From Melanocharis versteri (taxonomy: Eukaryota > Chordata > Aves > Passeriformes > Melanocharitidae): DNA of 64,000 nt. The notes below the pieces were generated by a model. The model worked only from the letters and a program-made list of their open reading frames with translations. It did not search any database and was not told the origin of the DNA. The stretch spans positions 532,584-596,583 of the forward strand of contig VZTG01008555.1 of the NCBI GenBank assembly GCA_013397845.1, read 5' to 3'. The stretch's first letter is position 1, and each line of letters opens with the position of its first letter. The position numbers were made by a program, and so were the translations under genes. Shown in pieces: positions 37,270-47,847 of this stretch.

Positions 37270-37580
37270 TGCTGGAGAGAGCCCAGAGGAGCCACAGAGC
37301 TGCTCCCAGGGCTGGAGCCAGGCTGGGAGAGCTGGGGGTGCTCACCTGGAGAGGAGAAGAATCCAGGGAGAGCTCAGAGCCCCTGCCAGGGCCTAAAGGG
37401 GCTCCAGGAGAGCTGGAGAGGGACTGGGGACAAGGGATGGAGGGACAGGACACAGGGAATGGCTTCCACTGCCAGAGGGCAGGGATGGATGGGATATTGG
37501 GAAGGAATTGTTCCCTGGGAGGGTGGGGAGGCCCTGGCACAGGGTGCCCACAGAAACTCAAACCATTCTATGATTTTTTT
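37270..37580 (+). mobile_element. CR1 LINE fragment with internal deletion
   Basis: It runs from tggagagagcccagaggagc through the CR1 motifs to gggtgcccacagaaactcaa and the tail accattctatgatt. The region between gggtgccca and the tail is deleted, exactly as at 36201-36455. Confidence 0.9.
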
Positions 37581-37707
37581 TCCAGCTTTGTTTAGCCTGC
37601 AGCTGTTTTTTACCTCTCCAGACAACTTCTGGGCAGTTTTGTTTTCCAAGGTTGGATTCGTGGGCAGAGGGAGCAGCGAGAGCTCAGCCCTGCTGGGTTT
37701 GTGTGCT
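37322..37707 (+). repeat. duplicated block, copy 2
   Basis: This is the partner of 36201-36588. Here the block sits in continuous sequence on both sides (aggctgggagagctgggggt on the left, gtgtgctttgggtgggatgt on the right), so it is the more trustworthy copy. Confidence 0.95.
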
Positions 37708-38743
37708 TTGGGTGGGATGTGGTAGAAGCCATGGAGCAGCTGTGCAGCCACAGGAGATGGTGGCTGTGGGGTGTCCTGTGCAGGTTAACTGGGGGGTGAC
37801 AGTGAAAATGATGTGGGAATTCATTACTTAAATGGTCAGACCCAAGAGTTCTCCTGGGAAAGGGGCTTTGTGTGTCTTGCCAGAGTTGGAACAGGCTGGT
37901 TTTAACATCAAGCCTGTTAAGAAGAAAATTCTGGAATGACAACTTCAACCCACTGGAACATCACTTGCACTCATTCCCTCCCGTTTTCTCTTTGAATTTA
38001 AAAACAAAATAAGGGCATCAAGGACCCTTTCTCTGAGCTTGTCCTGAGGCAGGGCTCTGCCTGGTGGCAGCACAAACCCATCCTGGCTCTCTGGACACTG
38101 ATTGTGCTCTTGGGAGCATCGCCCAAGGTGGAAGTTCAGGATGATCTCCTCCCTGTGTTATTCCCACACTGCACAGGTCCACAAGTGAGCAATTTAGCCG
38201 TGGGGATGGAGGGAAGGGAGCAGAGGGTGAAATCATTGGCCTGGGTGCAGAAGATTAAATTAGAAGGCTCTGCATGTGCTGGTTCTTGGTTTAAATTGTC
38301 TCCTGTTGCTCGTGCTCAAGCTGCATCCATGGAGCTGATGTCAGGGGAATTTTAAGGTCGTGAAAATGTGGGAACAGGTGTCCTATAGAATAAATACTCA
38401 GCTCCTCAGGTCCTGGCTGGCTTTTGCCTCTTTCCGTCCAACATCCCAGCAGGTTTTTTTCCTGATCTCCAGCACCTCCTGCTGATGGAGTCTGGCCCTT
38501 TCCGCCCAGCAATGCTGAGCCTGCTCCTCTCTGGACCAGGCTTGGCTGCAGGGCTAAGTCAGTCAGTAAGTCAAGGACAGGGATTTGTTCTGGGACTGCT
38601 CCCTGCACTGCCCTGGCCGCATCCTGCACGGTTCAGAGGGCAGTTGTAGGGCTGCTTTGGGAAAACTCTGCTTTTCCTCGGGTTGGTTTTCGTGCTGGCT
38701 GATCACTGCTGAATGCTCAGCAGCCTGGTGTCAAGAAACTGCA

Positions 38744-39300
38744 GAAAAAGGGGTCCTGGTGTCAAAAAAATGAGGAAAACTGGCTCATGATGGCAAGAAA
38801 CTGGGAAAAAAGGGTTCCTGTTAAGAAACAGAGGGAAAAGGGCTCCTGTTATCAGGAAACTGAGGAAAAAGGGCTCCTGTTATCAGGAAAACTCAGGAAA
38901 AAGGGCTCCTGTTATCAGGAAACTGAGGAAAAAGGGCTCCTGTTACCAAAAATTGAGGAAAATGGGCTCATGATGGCAAGAAACTGGGAAAAAAGGGTTC
39001 CTGTTAAGAAACAGAGGGAAAAGGGCTCCTGTTATCAGGAAACTGAGGAAAAAGGGCTCCTGTTATCAGGAAAACTCAGGAAAAAGGGCTCCTGTTATCA
39101 GGAAACTGAGGAAAAAGGGCTCCTGTTACCAAAAATTGAGGAAAATGGGCTCATGATGGCAAGAAACTGGGAAAAAAGGGTTCCTGTTAAGAAACTGAGG
39201 AAAAAGGGCTCCTGTTATCAAGAAACTGAGGAAAAAGGGCTCCTGTTATCAGGAAACTGAGGGGAAAGGGCTCCTGTTATTAAGAAGCTGAGGGAAAATG
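38744..39300. repeat. 183-bp higher-order repeat of ~31-bp monomers
   Basis: Monomers of about 30-31 bp (gaggaaaaagggctcctgtt plus atcaggaaact variants) are organised in a higher-order unit. The diagnostic monomer with ggctcatgatggcaag starts at 38782, 38965 and 39148, exactly 183 bp apart. Within each period the order of variant monomers (accaaaaattgag, aaactcagg, aacagaggg) is kept in the first two full copies and decays in the third. Confidence 0.95.
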
Positions 39301-39928
39301 AGTTTCCGTTGTTGTGACTGTGGACACTGGGACAATATTTCTTCCCTTGCTGCACGCTAAACCAGGGAATCCATTTCATTTTCTGTGCAGAGCATCCCAT
39401 TTTTCAGACTCCTTCTGCTCTGGGGGCTGGATTTCGTGGTGTGTCAGACCCACACCCCGCTCTCTGCATGTTCTCCTCAAAGGAGATGCTCTGAACAAAA
39501 ATCAGTTTTGCGCACAGAAACTGCTTCAGGTGCTGGGAAACACCAGGCACCAAATTGAGGGATTTGTGGATTTATTATAGGAAGTTCTGACAGGTAATTT
39601 CCAGCATATCTGAGGGGTCTAGTGCCCTCTCTCTGTCTCCTTTTGGGCTGTGCTTTCCTGGGGCACAGGGTGCAGCTCTTTAGTGGCCTGATGATGTCCA
39701 GTGGCCTCGTAAACAGGCAGAGATTGGGGATTTTCCTACAGCAGCCCCAGAGTTTGTGGGGATTAATTCCTTTCAGTGCACACCATCCACAGTGTGATCA
39801 CAGGTACAGAGTTCAAAGCAGCTCCAACGTCTGCTGGTTTTACACCACGCTTATCCACGCTTTGGATAGAGGATTTTTGGAAAGAGGAATTTGCATTTAA
39901 TTGGCATTTTTTTCCCGTTTCCCTTCAG

Positions 39929-40020
39929 GATTCTGGCGACTGCTGGGACTGATTTTGACCTGCGGACCCTGCGAGCTGTGCGGGTGCTGCGGCCCCTGAA
40001 ACTCGTGTCAGGAATCCCAA
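39929..40020 (+). CDS. CACNA1B: CACNA1B exon 4 (domain I S4 voltage sensor)
   Basis: This internal coding exon is 92 bp. Its acceptor is a pyrimidine tract ending ttcag just before 39929, and its donor is gtgagt from 40021. It starts with the last base of a codon and ends with the first base of a Ser codon, which the next exon completes. The translation runs ILATAGTDFDLRTLRAVRVL and continues through RPLKLVSGIP. Basic residues at every third position (R-TL-R-AV-R-VL-R-PL-K) are the hallmark of an S4 segment. In the Cav family this helix moves in the membrane field to open the pore. ILATAGTDFDLRTLRAVRVL is what I expect for domain I of Cav2 channels and fits Cav2.2. The exon 4 number is by family homology; exons 1-3 were not found upstream. 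Confidence 0.95.
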
Positions 40021-42330
40021 GTGAGTGTCGTGACAACGCCGTGTCCCAGCCCAAGGGCTCTGTAGATTTGGGGTGTTATTGCTTTTCTCAGCTGTATTTT
40101 CTCCCCCTGCCTCTTTGGGGTTGGTGGCTGCTGCCCTTGGCAGGGTCTGGTTGTCTCTCATCCCATTTTGTGCTGATTTCAGCGCTGTGCTCCCAAATCC
40201 GCAGGTGAGGGGCAGGGATTTGTCTGAGGAACCTTCTGCCTTTGGGGGTGAATGAATTCTCTGGGGTGTGAAGACCTGAGAGCTGAATTTTGCAGCTTTC
40301 AGGCTTTTCAGCTCGGATCATTTGATGGTTTTGATCAGCTGAGCTTCTTGTGCTGGGGATTTTACTCTTTTAATAGAGGGGGGGAAATAAAGGGAAAGAG
40401 CAGGGGAGATTTGGCCTTCCCTGCTCAATTTATATATTTTATGTGTGAACCTGAAGGGTCTGAATGCTCCAGTGAGGAGCTGCGTTGTGCCCTGAAACCA
40501 TCCCAGTGCCCACACCGAGGCTTTCTGCCTTTTCATTTGTCACAGCCACAGCTCTGCCCCCCAGCAGGGATCCCTTCCAGGAGCTGTTTCAATCCTGGAT
40601 GGAATAGAGAGGTTTGTACCCTCCAGCAGGAGCTGCTGGAAGGAGCTGCAGCACTGTGGGATGCTCTGGTGTTCTCTGAATTCACCGGGGTGCAATGACA
40701 GCAGCAAAAATTCCTGAAATCAGGATCCAGGGCTTCAATCTGAGTTCCTGAAATCATGGGCAGGGCTTCAATCAGAATTCCCACCCAGGAGAGATCCTTG
40801 GAAAGGTGGCATTTGTTAGCAGGGTCTCCAACAAGGAGATGCTGCTGGCTGTTGTTTCCTGGACCTTTGGCCTGTGCAAGGTGTGGCAGTGACAGTCTGA
40901 GGATGTCACAGAAGTGAGGTGGCCCCTCAGAGCTGTCCCTGTCCTGCTGTGGGACACGTTCCCACCCGGGGATGTGTCCTGGGCCAGCACAACCTTTCCC
41001 CACAATAATTGCTCTCATGTTTTCAGTGGTGTGGTGAATGCTGAATATCTTATGGGTTTTTTTTTCCTGTAGTAAATGCACAACCTTGAGGTGTGACCAC
41101 CCACAAACATGGAATATTCTTCCCTTTCATACCCTCGGTATTTTTCCTGTCAAGGAGACCTCGATGCTTTGTTAGATGTCTGTGCCCGTTGTGGTCTCAC
41201 TGGTGCTGTACAAGGTGGCAAGAGAAGGATGGTCCCTCATCCCTCAGGACAGGCCACCGAGGCAGCTGCTGCCCATCACTGCAGGTTTTTGTCCTGTGCA
41301 TCTGCAGGACGTTATCAGCCACCTCCATCTCCAGCCTCTCTCGCCTTATCTCCCCTGGCTGTAATTGAAAAGGAGTTTCAGGGCTGCTGAAAAAGCTGGG
41401 ACGGCCAGCCCTGGGGACAGGGGCTGCTCCTGCAGAGCAGGTGTGGCAGGGACAGCAGCGAGGCTGTTCTGGGTGTTGTGGGGGACAGGCAGCTCCTGAG
41501 CAGCTCCCTGGGACAGGGGATCACACCCATCCACGGGCTTTTCATTCCCTCCTCCACTTCCGAACTGAGCGGCACCATCAGCTGCTGGGATCTTCTCTCT
41601 TTGCCCTCCCTCGGAGTTTCTCAGGACAAGTTTCCTCTGCAGTCCAGATCCTGCCTGATCTCCCCAGGTGACACCATAATCTTCCTTCCAGAGAAACGCT
41701 TTAGCCTTGCGTGTATAGACACAAATTGGAATTTATTTTGGCAAATATCGGTGAGACACCCTGGTGCAGCTAAATAATTGTATTAGCCGAGGTTTAAGCT
41801 CCTGCTATGGTCTCACTTCCATTTCAACACAGTCAGAGAATAACAGTAATAACAATTTAGCACCAATTTCTTAATTACCACTGAGTCCAGCCACTGTCTG
41901 AATTTGGTGGGATAAAGCTGACACTTCCAGCACGTCTGTGGAGAAGATGGAGCAAGCTTTTCATCCACTTTCTCTACACCAGACTGGCTTGCTTGGCCCT
42001 GAGGGGTCCTAGGCAGAGTTCAAAGCTGCACCACAATTGCCCCAAGGACCTGGCTCAGCTCTGGGCTGAGTCTCGGGACTCCCTTTGAGTGTTTCTGAAG
42101 CTTAAAAACCACTGGATCTGTCACCTGAAGAAAAGACACCAGAAAATAACCCGCAGTTACCTCTCCTGCTCTTATGGCAGGAAATTATTCTAGAGCACCC
42201 TGGGAGAAGCAGCATTGCTTGGAATTGCCAATCCTAAATTGTCCCTTGGACAGCCCCTCTCTCCCACCTTGTCTCCACCCCCATGTCCCTGTTTTCCTTC
42301 CCTCCCTGACGTGTTTCTGTGTCCCCACAG
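40021..42330 (+). other. CACNA1B: CACNA1B intron 4
   Basis: This 2310-bp intron runs from gtgagt to ccccacag and joins the S4 exon to the S5 exon in a phase that splits a Ser codon. I see no repeats of note and no second coding exon in it. The 3' end has a long C/T-rich tract with tccctgacgtg about 30 bp from the acceptor. Confidence 0.9.
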
Positions 42331-42483
42331 GCCTGCAGGTTGTTCTCAAGTCCATCATGAAGGCCATGGTGCCCTTGCTGCAGATCGGGCTGCTCCTCTT
42401 CTTCGCCATCGTGATGTTCGCCATCATCGGGCTGGAGTTTTACATGGGCAAATTCCACAAAACCTGCTTTTCCAACGAGACGG
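42331..42483 (+). CDS. CACNA1B: CACNA1B exon 5 (domain I S4-S5 linker and S5)
   Basis: This 153-bp coding exon has acceptor gtccccacag before 42331 and donor gtgagc from 42484. Its first two bases (gc) complete the Ser codon begun in the preceding exon. It then encodes LQVVLKSIMKAM (the amphipathic S4-S5 linker), a hydrophobic S5 helix around VPLLQIGLLLFFAIVMFAII, and GLEFYMGKFHKTCFSNET, the start of the extracellular turret. An N-glycosylation sequon (Asn-Glu-Thr, codons 42474-42482) lies where mammalian Cav2.2 also carries a sequon. The turret Cys in KTCF is expected to form a disulfide. The final base g is the first base of a Gly codon completed by exon 6. GKFHK.CF.N.T separates it from Cav2.1 (GKFHTTCF) and Cav2.3 (GKLHRACF). 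Confidence 0.96.
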
Positions 42484-43074
42484 GTGAGCTCTGGCCTGTG
42501 AATCTTCCCATCCTGCTTCTGTGCTGCTTTTCCTTTCGCCTCTTCCACGTTCCCTGCATTCTCTCCCTCTTTACCCACATATTCTGAGAGTGAACAGAAT
42601 TTTGTGCCCGCCCTACATGGAGTGGGACAGATTCTCCTCTCTCTGATGCCACCGGGCTGCTCCCAGTCTGCCCAAGAGTGAGATGAAAGTTCTCAGGGCC
42701 TCCTATCCCGTAAGTTTTTTTCAGAGCAGAAGCACAGAACCAAATTCCTGTTGTTTCGTATTAATTAATGATGTCTGTTTAATTTTCCTTGGGTTTTGTT
42801 TTATGCACATTGAGTTTCCTGGGGAGGTTTCTGAGGAAATTTTGGTGTGGAATAGTAAAAGATTGAAAAGTCTGGGAGCAGCCAAAAAATAAAAGGGCAA
42901 TAGATGGGAGGTAAGGAGTCCTTTGATGGAGAAAGGATAAAAATGACCTTCAGAAAAGGGAAATTGGGCACTGAAGAGTAAATGATGTGTCTGCCTGGGA
43001 CTGAGTGATAAACCCCAGAAGATGGAGGTGGAGAAGGATGATCCCAGAGGTTCTTGGCTGGGAACAGCTGTGTC

Positions 43075-43140
43075 AAATCATGGAATTTCCCACAGGCTGG
43101 GAGTGACCTTAAAGATCATCTCCTTCCACCTCATTCCTCT
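43075..43140 (-). mobile_element. CR1 LINE tail, short
   Basis: atcatggaatttcccacagg, ctgggagtgaccttaaagat and catctccttccacctc match the reverse-strand end of a CR1, diverged. Confidence 0.55.
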
Positions 43141-43926
43141 CTAGTAGTGTTAATATATGTTTTTTATCTGAGCTGATAACACATATAAAAATATTGTTCT
43201 TTTCTCCAAACCATTGCATTTTAAGGTGCAATTGACTTCCTTTAAAACACAGCCTTGTATTTTCAGTCATTATCGCTAATAGGTCTTAATATTGATTTAT
43301 TTCCATGCAATCCAATGGCAGTAAAACAACATCCCTGCCAGATCTCTGGGCATCCTTCACAGTGCTTTCTGATGGGAGCAGTTTAATACACTCGGTGCAC
43401 ACAGAGATTTGCAAAGGGAATTCTTGCTCATGTTCCTGTGGAACGCTGGAAAAACATAATGCAGGTGGTGAAGGAAGTTGGGAGTTGTGACTTGTGAGAA
43501 AATCATGGCAATTCCGGGAGGAAATGAGGTTTTGGCCCGGATTTGTAGGAGGGAAAAGCCCCTTTGTGGTGGTGTGGTCCCTGCGAGGGGCTGTGACAGT
43601 GATGACAGGGGGACAGGGACAGCAGGGACGGGATGGGTGTGGAGGAAGCAGCAGAGCTGGTGCTGAGGTGGTGGGGAGGATGAAATCCTGAACAGGTTGG
43701 GGTTTTCCCGGAGCAATTTTAGGTCTGTTAGGCTGCAAACGAGGCGGGGGATGTCTGTGCATCCTTTGTTTGCAGGAGGGGCTGCGGGCAGGGCCCAGGG
43801 CTCTCCCTCGTGGCTGGCACCTGACGGGGAGGATTTTCTTCCCTCCCCACAACCTCCTTAGTGCAAAAGGCAAACACCAGCCCCAAAGCCGGGCGTGCTC
43901 CCTGCACACTCATCTCTGCCGTCGGT

Positions 43927-44148
43927 GGTGACCCAGAGGTCCCCAGGCCAGGTTTGGGGACGGAGGACAGCTTTCTGTCGCGGGTGATGTGGTGTGTGCT
44001 GGTGACCCAGAGGTCCCCAGGCCAGGTCTGGGGACGGAGGACAGCTTTTTGTCACGGGTGATGCGGTGTGTGCTGGTGACCCAGAGGTCCCCAGGCCAGG
44101 TTTGGGGACGGAGGACAGCTTTTTGTCGCGGGTGATGTGGTGTGTGCG
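43927..44148. repeat. 74-bp tandem repeat, 3 units
   Basis: Units start ggtgacccagaggtccccag at 43927, 44001 and 44075 and contain gggacggaggacagcttt. Substitutions are few (tttctgtcgcgg/ttttgtcacgg). Confidence 0.96.
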
Positions 44149-44210
44149 CCCCTCTTGCTGCCTGGGCGCTTTGCAGCGCGGAGCTGGGAGCGCAGCGGAG
44201 CTCGGCTGCT

Positions 44211-44250
44211 GCGCTGCATTGCTCTGCATTGCTCTGCATTGCTCTGCATT
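44211..44250. repeat. 10-bp tandem repeat, 4 units
   Basis: gctctgcatt is repeated three times after a gcgctgcatt variant. Confidence 0.95.
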
Positions 44251-44686
44251 TCAGCTGCCACCTCCGCTCCCAAACCCCCTCGGCAGGCAGGGGAAGGTGC
44301 CTGAGCCCTGGCCACGCCGTGCTCCGGGGCTGGGCTGGTTTTGGGTGGGTTTTGGGTGAGTTCTGGGCATCCGTCCCAGCTGCCGGGCGGGAAATGGTGC
44401 TTCTGGGAAGGAGAGCGGGGTGAGGTTTCCTGGCACCGCATCCCCTGGGAGCGGAGCAGCAGAGCAACCACAAAGCCTTTTAAAACCTAAGTGCTCCTTG
44501 TCTCCTCAGAGCTGCATTAAGGAGCCCGGGCAGAGACCGTGGGCTCCAACCCGGCCTGAGGGGGGAAAATGTGAACTCATTAAAGAGATGCCTCTGGCAG
44601 GGGGTGGCAAATGGGAGGAGGAAAAGCTGCTCGTGCTTCTTTCTGCTCCAAATCCCCAAAGTGAGCAAACCCCTGGTGTAGGGTAC

Positions 44687-45310
44687 TGTTAGGTTGATGT
44701 TTCGGTGGACGGTCGGGACAGATGGTGATGAGAGATCTCTATAAGCAAGTTTTGGATCAGGTAGTTTATTGTGGAAGGGCCTTGCTTGGAGCTGCTAGCT
44801 GCAGCCAGAGAGGGGAGGGAGAGAGGGTAAGAAGGCAAGAGAGGGGGCAAGGGAGACAGCAGGGCAAGAGGGGGTAAGAGAAGTAAGATGTAAAGAAGAA
44901 GTGAGAAAAGAGTGAGAAGTGAGAAGTGAGATTCTTGTGTACATTACAATAAATCCTCTTCTGTGCTGAATATTCTGATTTTCATCAACCAATCTAGTAC
45001 AAGACACAAATCCTATATCATTTACATATAGCCTATAAGAATCATTGCATTATCCTACTGTGCTACATTTTAAACCCTAAAAACCACTCTTTGGACCCTT
45101 TCTGCCAAGCTAGCAGGGTCTGCCCCGACCCTTGGACCTGTTTGCTAGCAGAAGGTGTTTGTTCAATCAAAGGGGATCATCTTCAGTCAGCCACACCATT
45201 GTTTTCCAGTTGTTCAGTAACTGAGGCCTGGTATCTCAAAGTATGCCTTCATTTCTATTTCACCTAGAGTTTCCATGTTCTCAGCATCTTTGGCCAGGCA
45301 ATAAAACTCC
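44687..45310 (-). mobile_element. probable ERV LTR remnant, minus orientation
   Basis: The sequence starts tgttaggttgatgtttcggt, which on the minus strand is an LTR-like terminus ending ..aacctaaca. A minus-strand AATAAA lies at about 44765-44771 (gtttattgtgg). The interior is purine-rich (44810-44935) and then AT-rich, and includes ccaagctagcagg. I could not define the far end or a target-site duplication. No retroviral genes are visible. Confidence 0.5.
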
Positions 45311-46777
45311 CCTGTTTCATCTTCCCCAAACCCCTGGGATTTTTCCTGGAATCAGGAGCCACACGAGAGGTACCGACTGGGCATCATGGAGGGGACCAAG
45401 CAGAGGTGTCAGCACCGAGTGTTGCTCTGCTGGACCAATGGCCTGGGTAGGTCAGGGATAAAGTGAGGCACAAAGGGGTGCTGGGCACTAAAATGTGGCA
45501 AAAGAACCCTTCAAGACCTTTCCCCCTCAGCCTGACTGTTCTGAGCTGGAAAGATGTCATTATTTTAATGAAAAATGGGTAAAACTCAATGGCAGGGCAT
45601 GCTCCAGTCTTGTTTCCCTCTCCCTGCACCCTCCTTGTGGTCCTGTTCTTCTGACACAGGGTTATTTTTAATAAATAATGACCCAGCCCAAGTGCCCCAA
45701 AGCTAGTCCAGGAGAGAAGGGCATCCTGTTAATTTCCCCTTTTCCCTTGAGATTCCCCTTTTCTCTGTCTTCTCCAGCCATGAGGAGTAAGGGCCAGTCC
45801 TGGTTACCGTTTTAAAAAGGAAAAAATCCCCCCCTCACCCCTTTGTGGTGGACGTGCACTGCATTTTTAGAGAATTCCCTGGCAGCAAACGGCCAAACCG
45901 AGATGAAACTGGATCCTCTTTTAATGCACACTCACAAACGGTGTGCAGCAGCCAGCTTTGGCCTTTTCCTCTCTCCCCAAGCCCTTGTGAGAGCCTGTGG
46001 TGACCCATCAAAGCTGGAGCTTTGCCCTGCACCGAGGTGTTGAGTCAACAGGAAAGTGCCACATATATATTTATATATATCCACGCACACACACTTATAT
46101 CCTGCTCCACGGTGACAAATTTGCCTTCCTCCTGCAGGCTTTGCTCCGTGGAATGATTATTCCTAATTCTTGTTAGCACTGCTCCTGCTTTTCCCCCTGG
46201 TGAATTGGATTTTGTGCCATTTGCTGCTCCATTACCATAACGTGTCCCTTTAAAAACCCTTTAATGCTTCCCCAGTCCCAGCTCTCTGAGCAGGGATATT
46301 GCTTGGGATATTTGCTTACTCTGAAAACCCAGCACTGGAGTTTTCCAAGCTGCTCTGGAGGGCTGCAACACTTCCCAGCTGACCCTGGAGGATGCTGGGC
46401 ACCCTCCTGGCCATTGCTGGTGGTCCTGCCCTGATGGATTTATCCGCCTCGGCCTTGTCTGGGTCTGGAAGGAAGCTCAGCAGAGAAGCACCATCCCACA
46501 TGGACTCATTCCCTCCGTTTGGAGCAAAAATGTGGAGCTGGTGGAGGAGCTGGAGTCCCTGCAGCGCTGCCTTGGGGTGACACCAGGGGCTCCTCGTGCA
46601 GCTGTGCTTGAACATCTGTACCTGGGCAATTTTGGGCAGTCCACACCCCAAAACTGGCACTGGTGCAGAAGGTGCCCTTTTGCTTTAATGTTATAGAGCC
46701 AATATTTAGCACTTTGAGGGTGTTTGAAGGGCGTGCCATTCCCAAAGCCCTGCTTTTACCACGCTGCTGGTTTTAGT

Positions 46778-46842
46778 TTTTTGTGGTGTTTTGGGGGGTT
46801 TTTGTGTTTTGGTTTTTTGTTGGTTTTTTTTTTTTTTGTGCT
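46778..46842. repeat. T/G-rich low-complexity tract
   Basis: Runs of t separated by g, ending in about fourteen t. It could be the remains of a minus-strand poly(A), but no retrocopy is recognisable beside it. Confidence 0.8.
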
Positions 46843-46914
46843 GCTCTTACACCATTTCCAGGCCTCTCAGATGTTTTGAACTGTCATGAGCCAGAAATTA
46901 TCTGCAGTTTGGAA

Positions 46915-47185
46915 GTCTCCTGTCCCAGATAACGAGTGGCAGGATGAGAGGAAATGGCCTCAAGTTGCGCCAGGGGAGGTTTAGGCTGGAGATTAGGGGA
47001 AATTCCCTCTCTGAAAGGGTGGCCAGACATTGGAAGGGGCTGCCCCGGGTGGAGTCCCCATCCCTGGAAGTGCTCAACAACGTGTGGATGTGGCACTTGG
47101 GGACGTGGGGCAGCGGTGCTGGGTTGATGGTTGCACTTGATGATTTTAGAGGTCTTTTCCAACCTTAACAATTCCACGATGTGAG
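46915..47185 (+). mobile_element. CR1 LINE 3' fragment
   Basis: gagtggcaggatgagaggaa, atggcctcaagttgcgccag, gggtggccagacattggaag, ggagtccccatccctggaag, gtggatgtggcacttgggga and the tail ggtcttttccaaccttaaca. It resembles the 10318-10655 copy in subfamily. Confidence 0.88.
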
Positions 47186-47380
47186 ATGGCAAACTGTGAA
47201 TTTTGGGCCCTTCTGGGATGGTTCTGCTCCACCCTCCACTGACCCATCTCTCACAGCCGAGCAGTGTGGAAATGGTTACAGGGCCACGACGACTTTTCCG
47301 TGTCCACACTGGCACAAAGAAACCTGAAATGTGAATTTAATCCTTGCAGTGGTGCCAGCAGGATGCAGCAGCGCCAGGCA

Positions 47381-47832
47381 GGGACTTCTCAGGATGGTTC
47401 CAATCAGGAACTTCTCAGGATGGTTCCAGTCAGGAACTTCTCAGGATGTTTTCATCAGGAACTTTTTTCAGGATGTTTTCAGTCAGGAACTTTTCAGGAT
47501 GGTTCTGAGCAGTAACTTTTCAGGATGTTTTCAATCAGGAACTTTTCAGGATGTTTTCAATCAGAAACTTCTCAGGATGTTTTCAGTCAGGAATTTTTCA
47601 GGATGGTTCTGAGCAGTAACTTTTCAGGATGTTTTCAATCAGGAACTTTTCAGGATGTTTTCAGTCAGGAACTTCTCAGGATGGTTCCAGTCAGGAACTT
47701 CTCAGGATAGTTTCAGTCAGGAACTTCTCAGGATGGTTCCAAGCAATAACTTTTCAGGATGTTTTCAATCAGGAACTTCCCAGGATGTTTTCAATCAGGA
47801 ACTTTTCAGGATGGTTCCAATCAGGAACTTCT
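47381..47832. repeat. 26-bp minisatellite, 17 units, adjoining exon 6 acceptor
   Basis: caggatg occurs 17 times from 47389 to 47810 at about 26-bp spacing. Units have the form aacttctcaggatggttcca then gtcagg, with variants ttttcaggatgttttcaat and gagcagtaac. The last unit, tcaggaacttct, passes directly into cttccccctgtgcag, the exon 6 acceptor tract. Each unit contains one or two (C/T)-rich-CAG|G motifs resembling 3' splice sites. Confidence 0.96.
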
Positions 47833-47847
47833 CTTCCCCCTGTGCAG

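Larger units (their letters stand above)
1..39928 (+). other. non-coding DNA upstream of exon 4 (probably CACNA1B intron 3)
   Basis: I found no recognisable coding exon here on either strand. I looked for the Cav2 exon 1-3 signatures (YNPIPVKQNCF, EWPPFEYMI, EPYFIGIFCFEAG, WNVMDFVVVL) and did not see them. The stretch consists of unique intron-like sequence broken by CR1 fragments, LTR remnants and minisatellites listed separately. Many open frames exist but they are either repeat translations or short GC-rich chance frames. Between the listed elements I see nothing else I can name. Whether it is all intron 3, or includes 5' parts of the gene with exons hidden in the gap, cannot be settled from the window. 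Confidence 0.6.
42484..47847 (+). other. CACNA1B: CACNA1B intron 5
   Basis: This 5364-bp intron runs from gtgagc to tgtgcag. It contains a short CR1 tail (43075-43140), a 74-bp x 3 tandem repeat (43927-44148), a 10-bp x 4 repeat (44211-44250), a probable LTR remnant (from 44687), a T/G-rich tract (46778-46842), a CR1 fragment (46915-47185) and the 26-bp x 17 minisatellite (47381-47832) that merges with the acceptor's pyrimidine tract. No other exon is seen. Confidence 0.9.

Noticed and set aside
38787..39260. 157-codon Lys/Glu-rich frame
   Set aside because: It is the translation of the 183-bp higher-order repeat and has no independent support.
46064..46081. TATA-like atatatatttatatatat as a promoter
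   Set aside because: It is an AT microsatellite inside intron 5 with no transcription-start context.
47381..47832. CRISPR-like array
   Set aside because: Units are contiguous tandem repeats with no unique spacers, and the genome is vertebrate. The same holds for the other arrays in the window.
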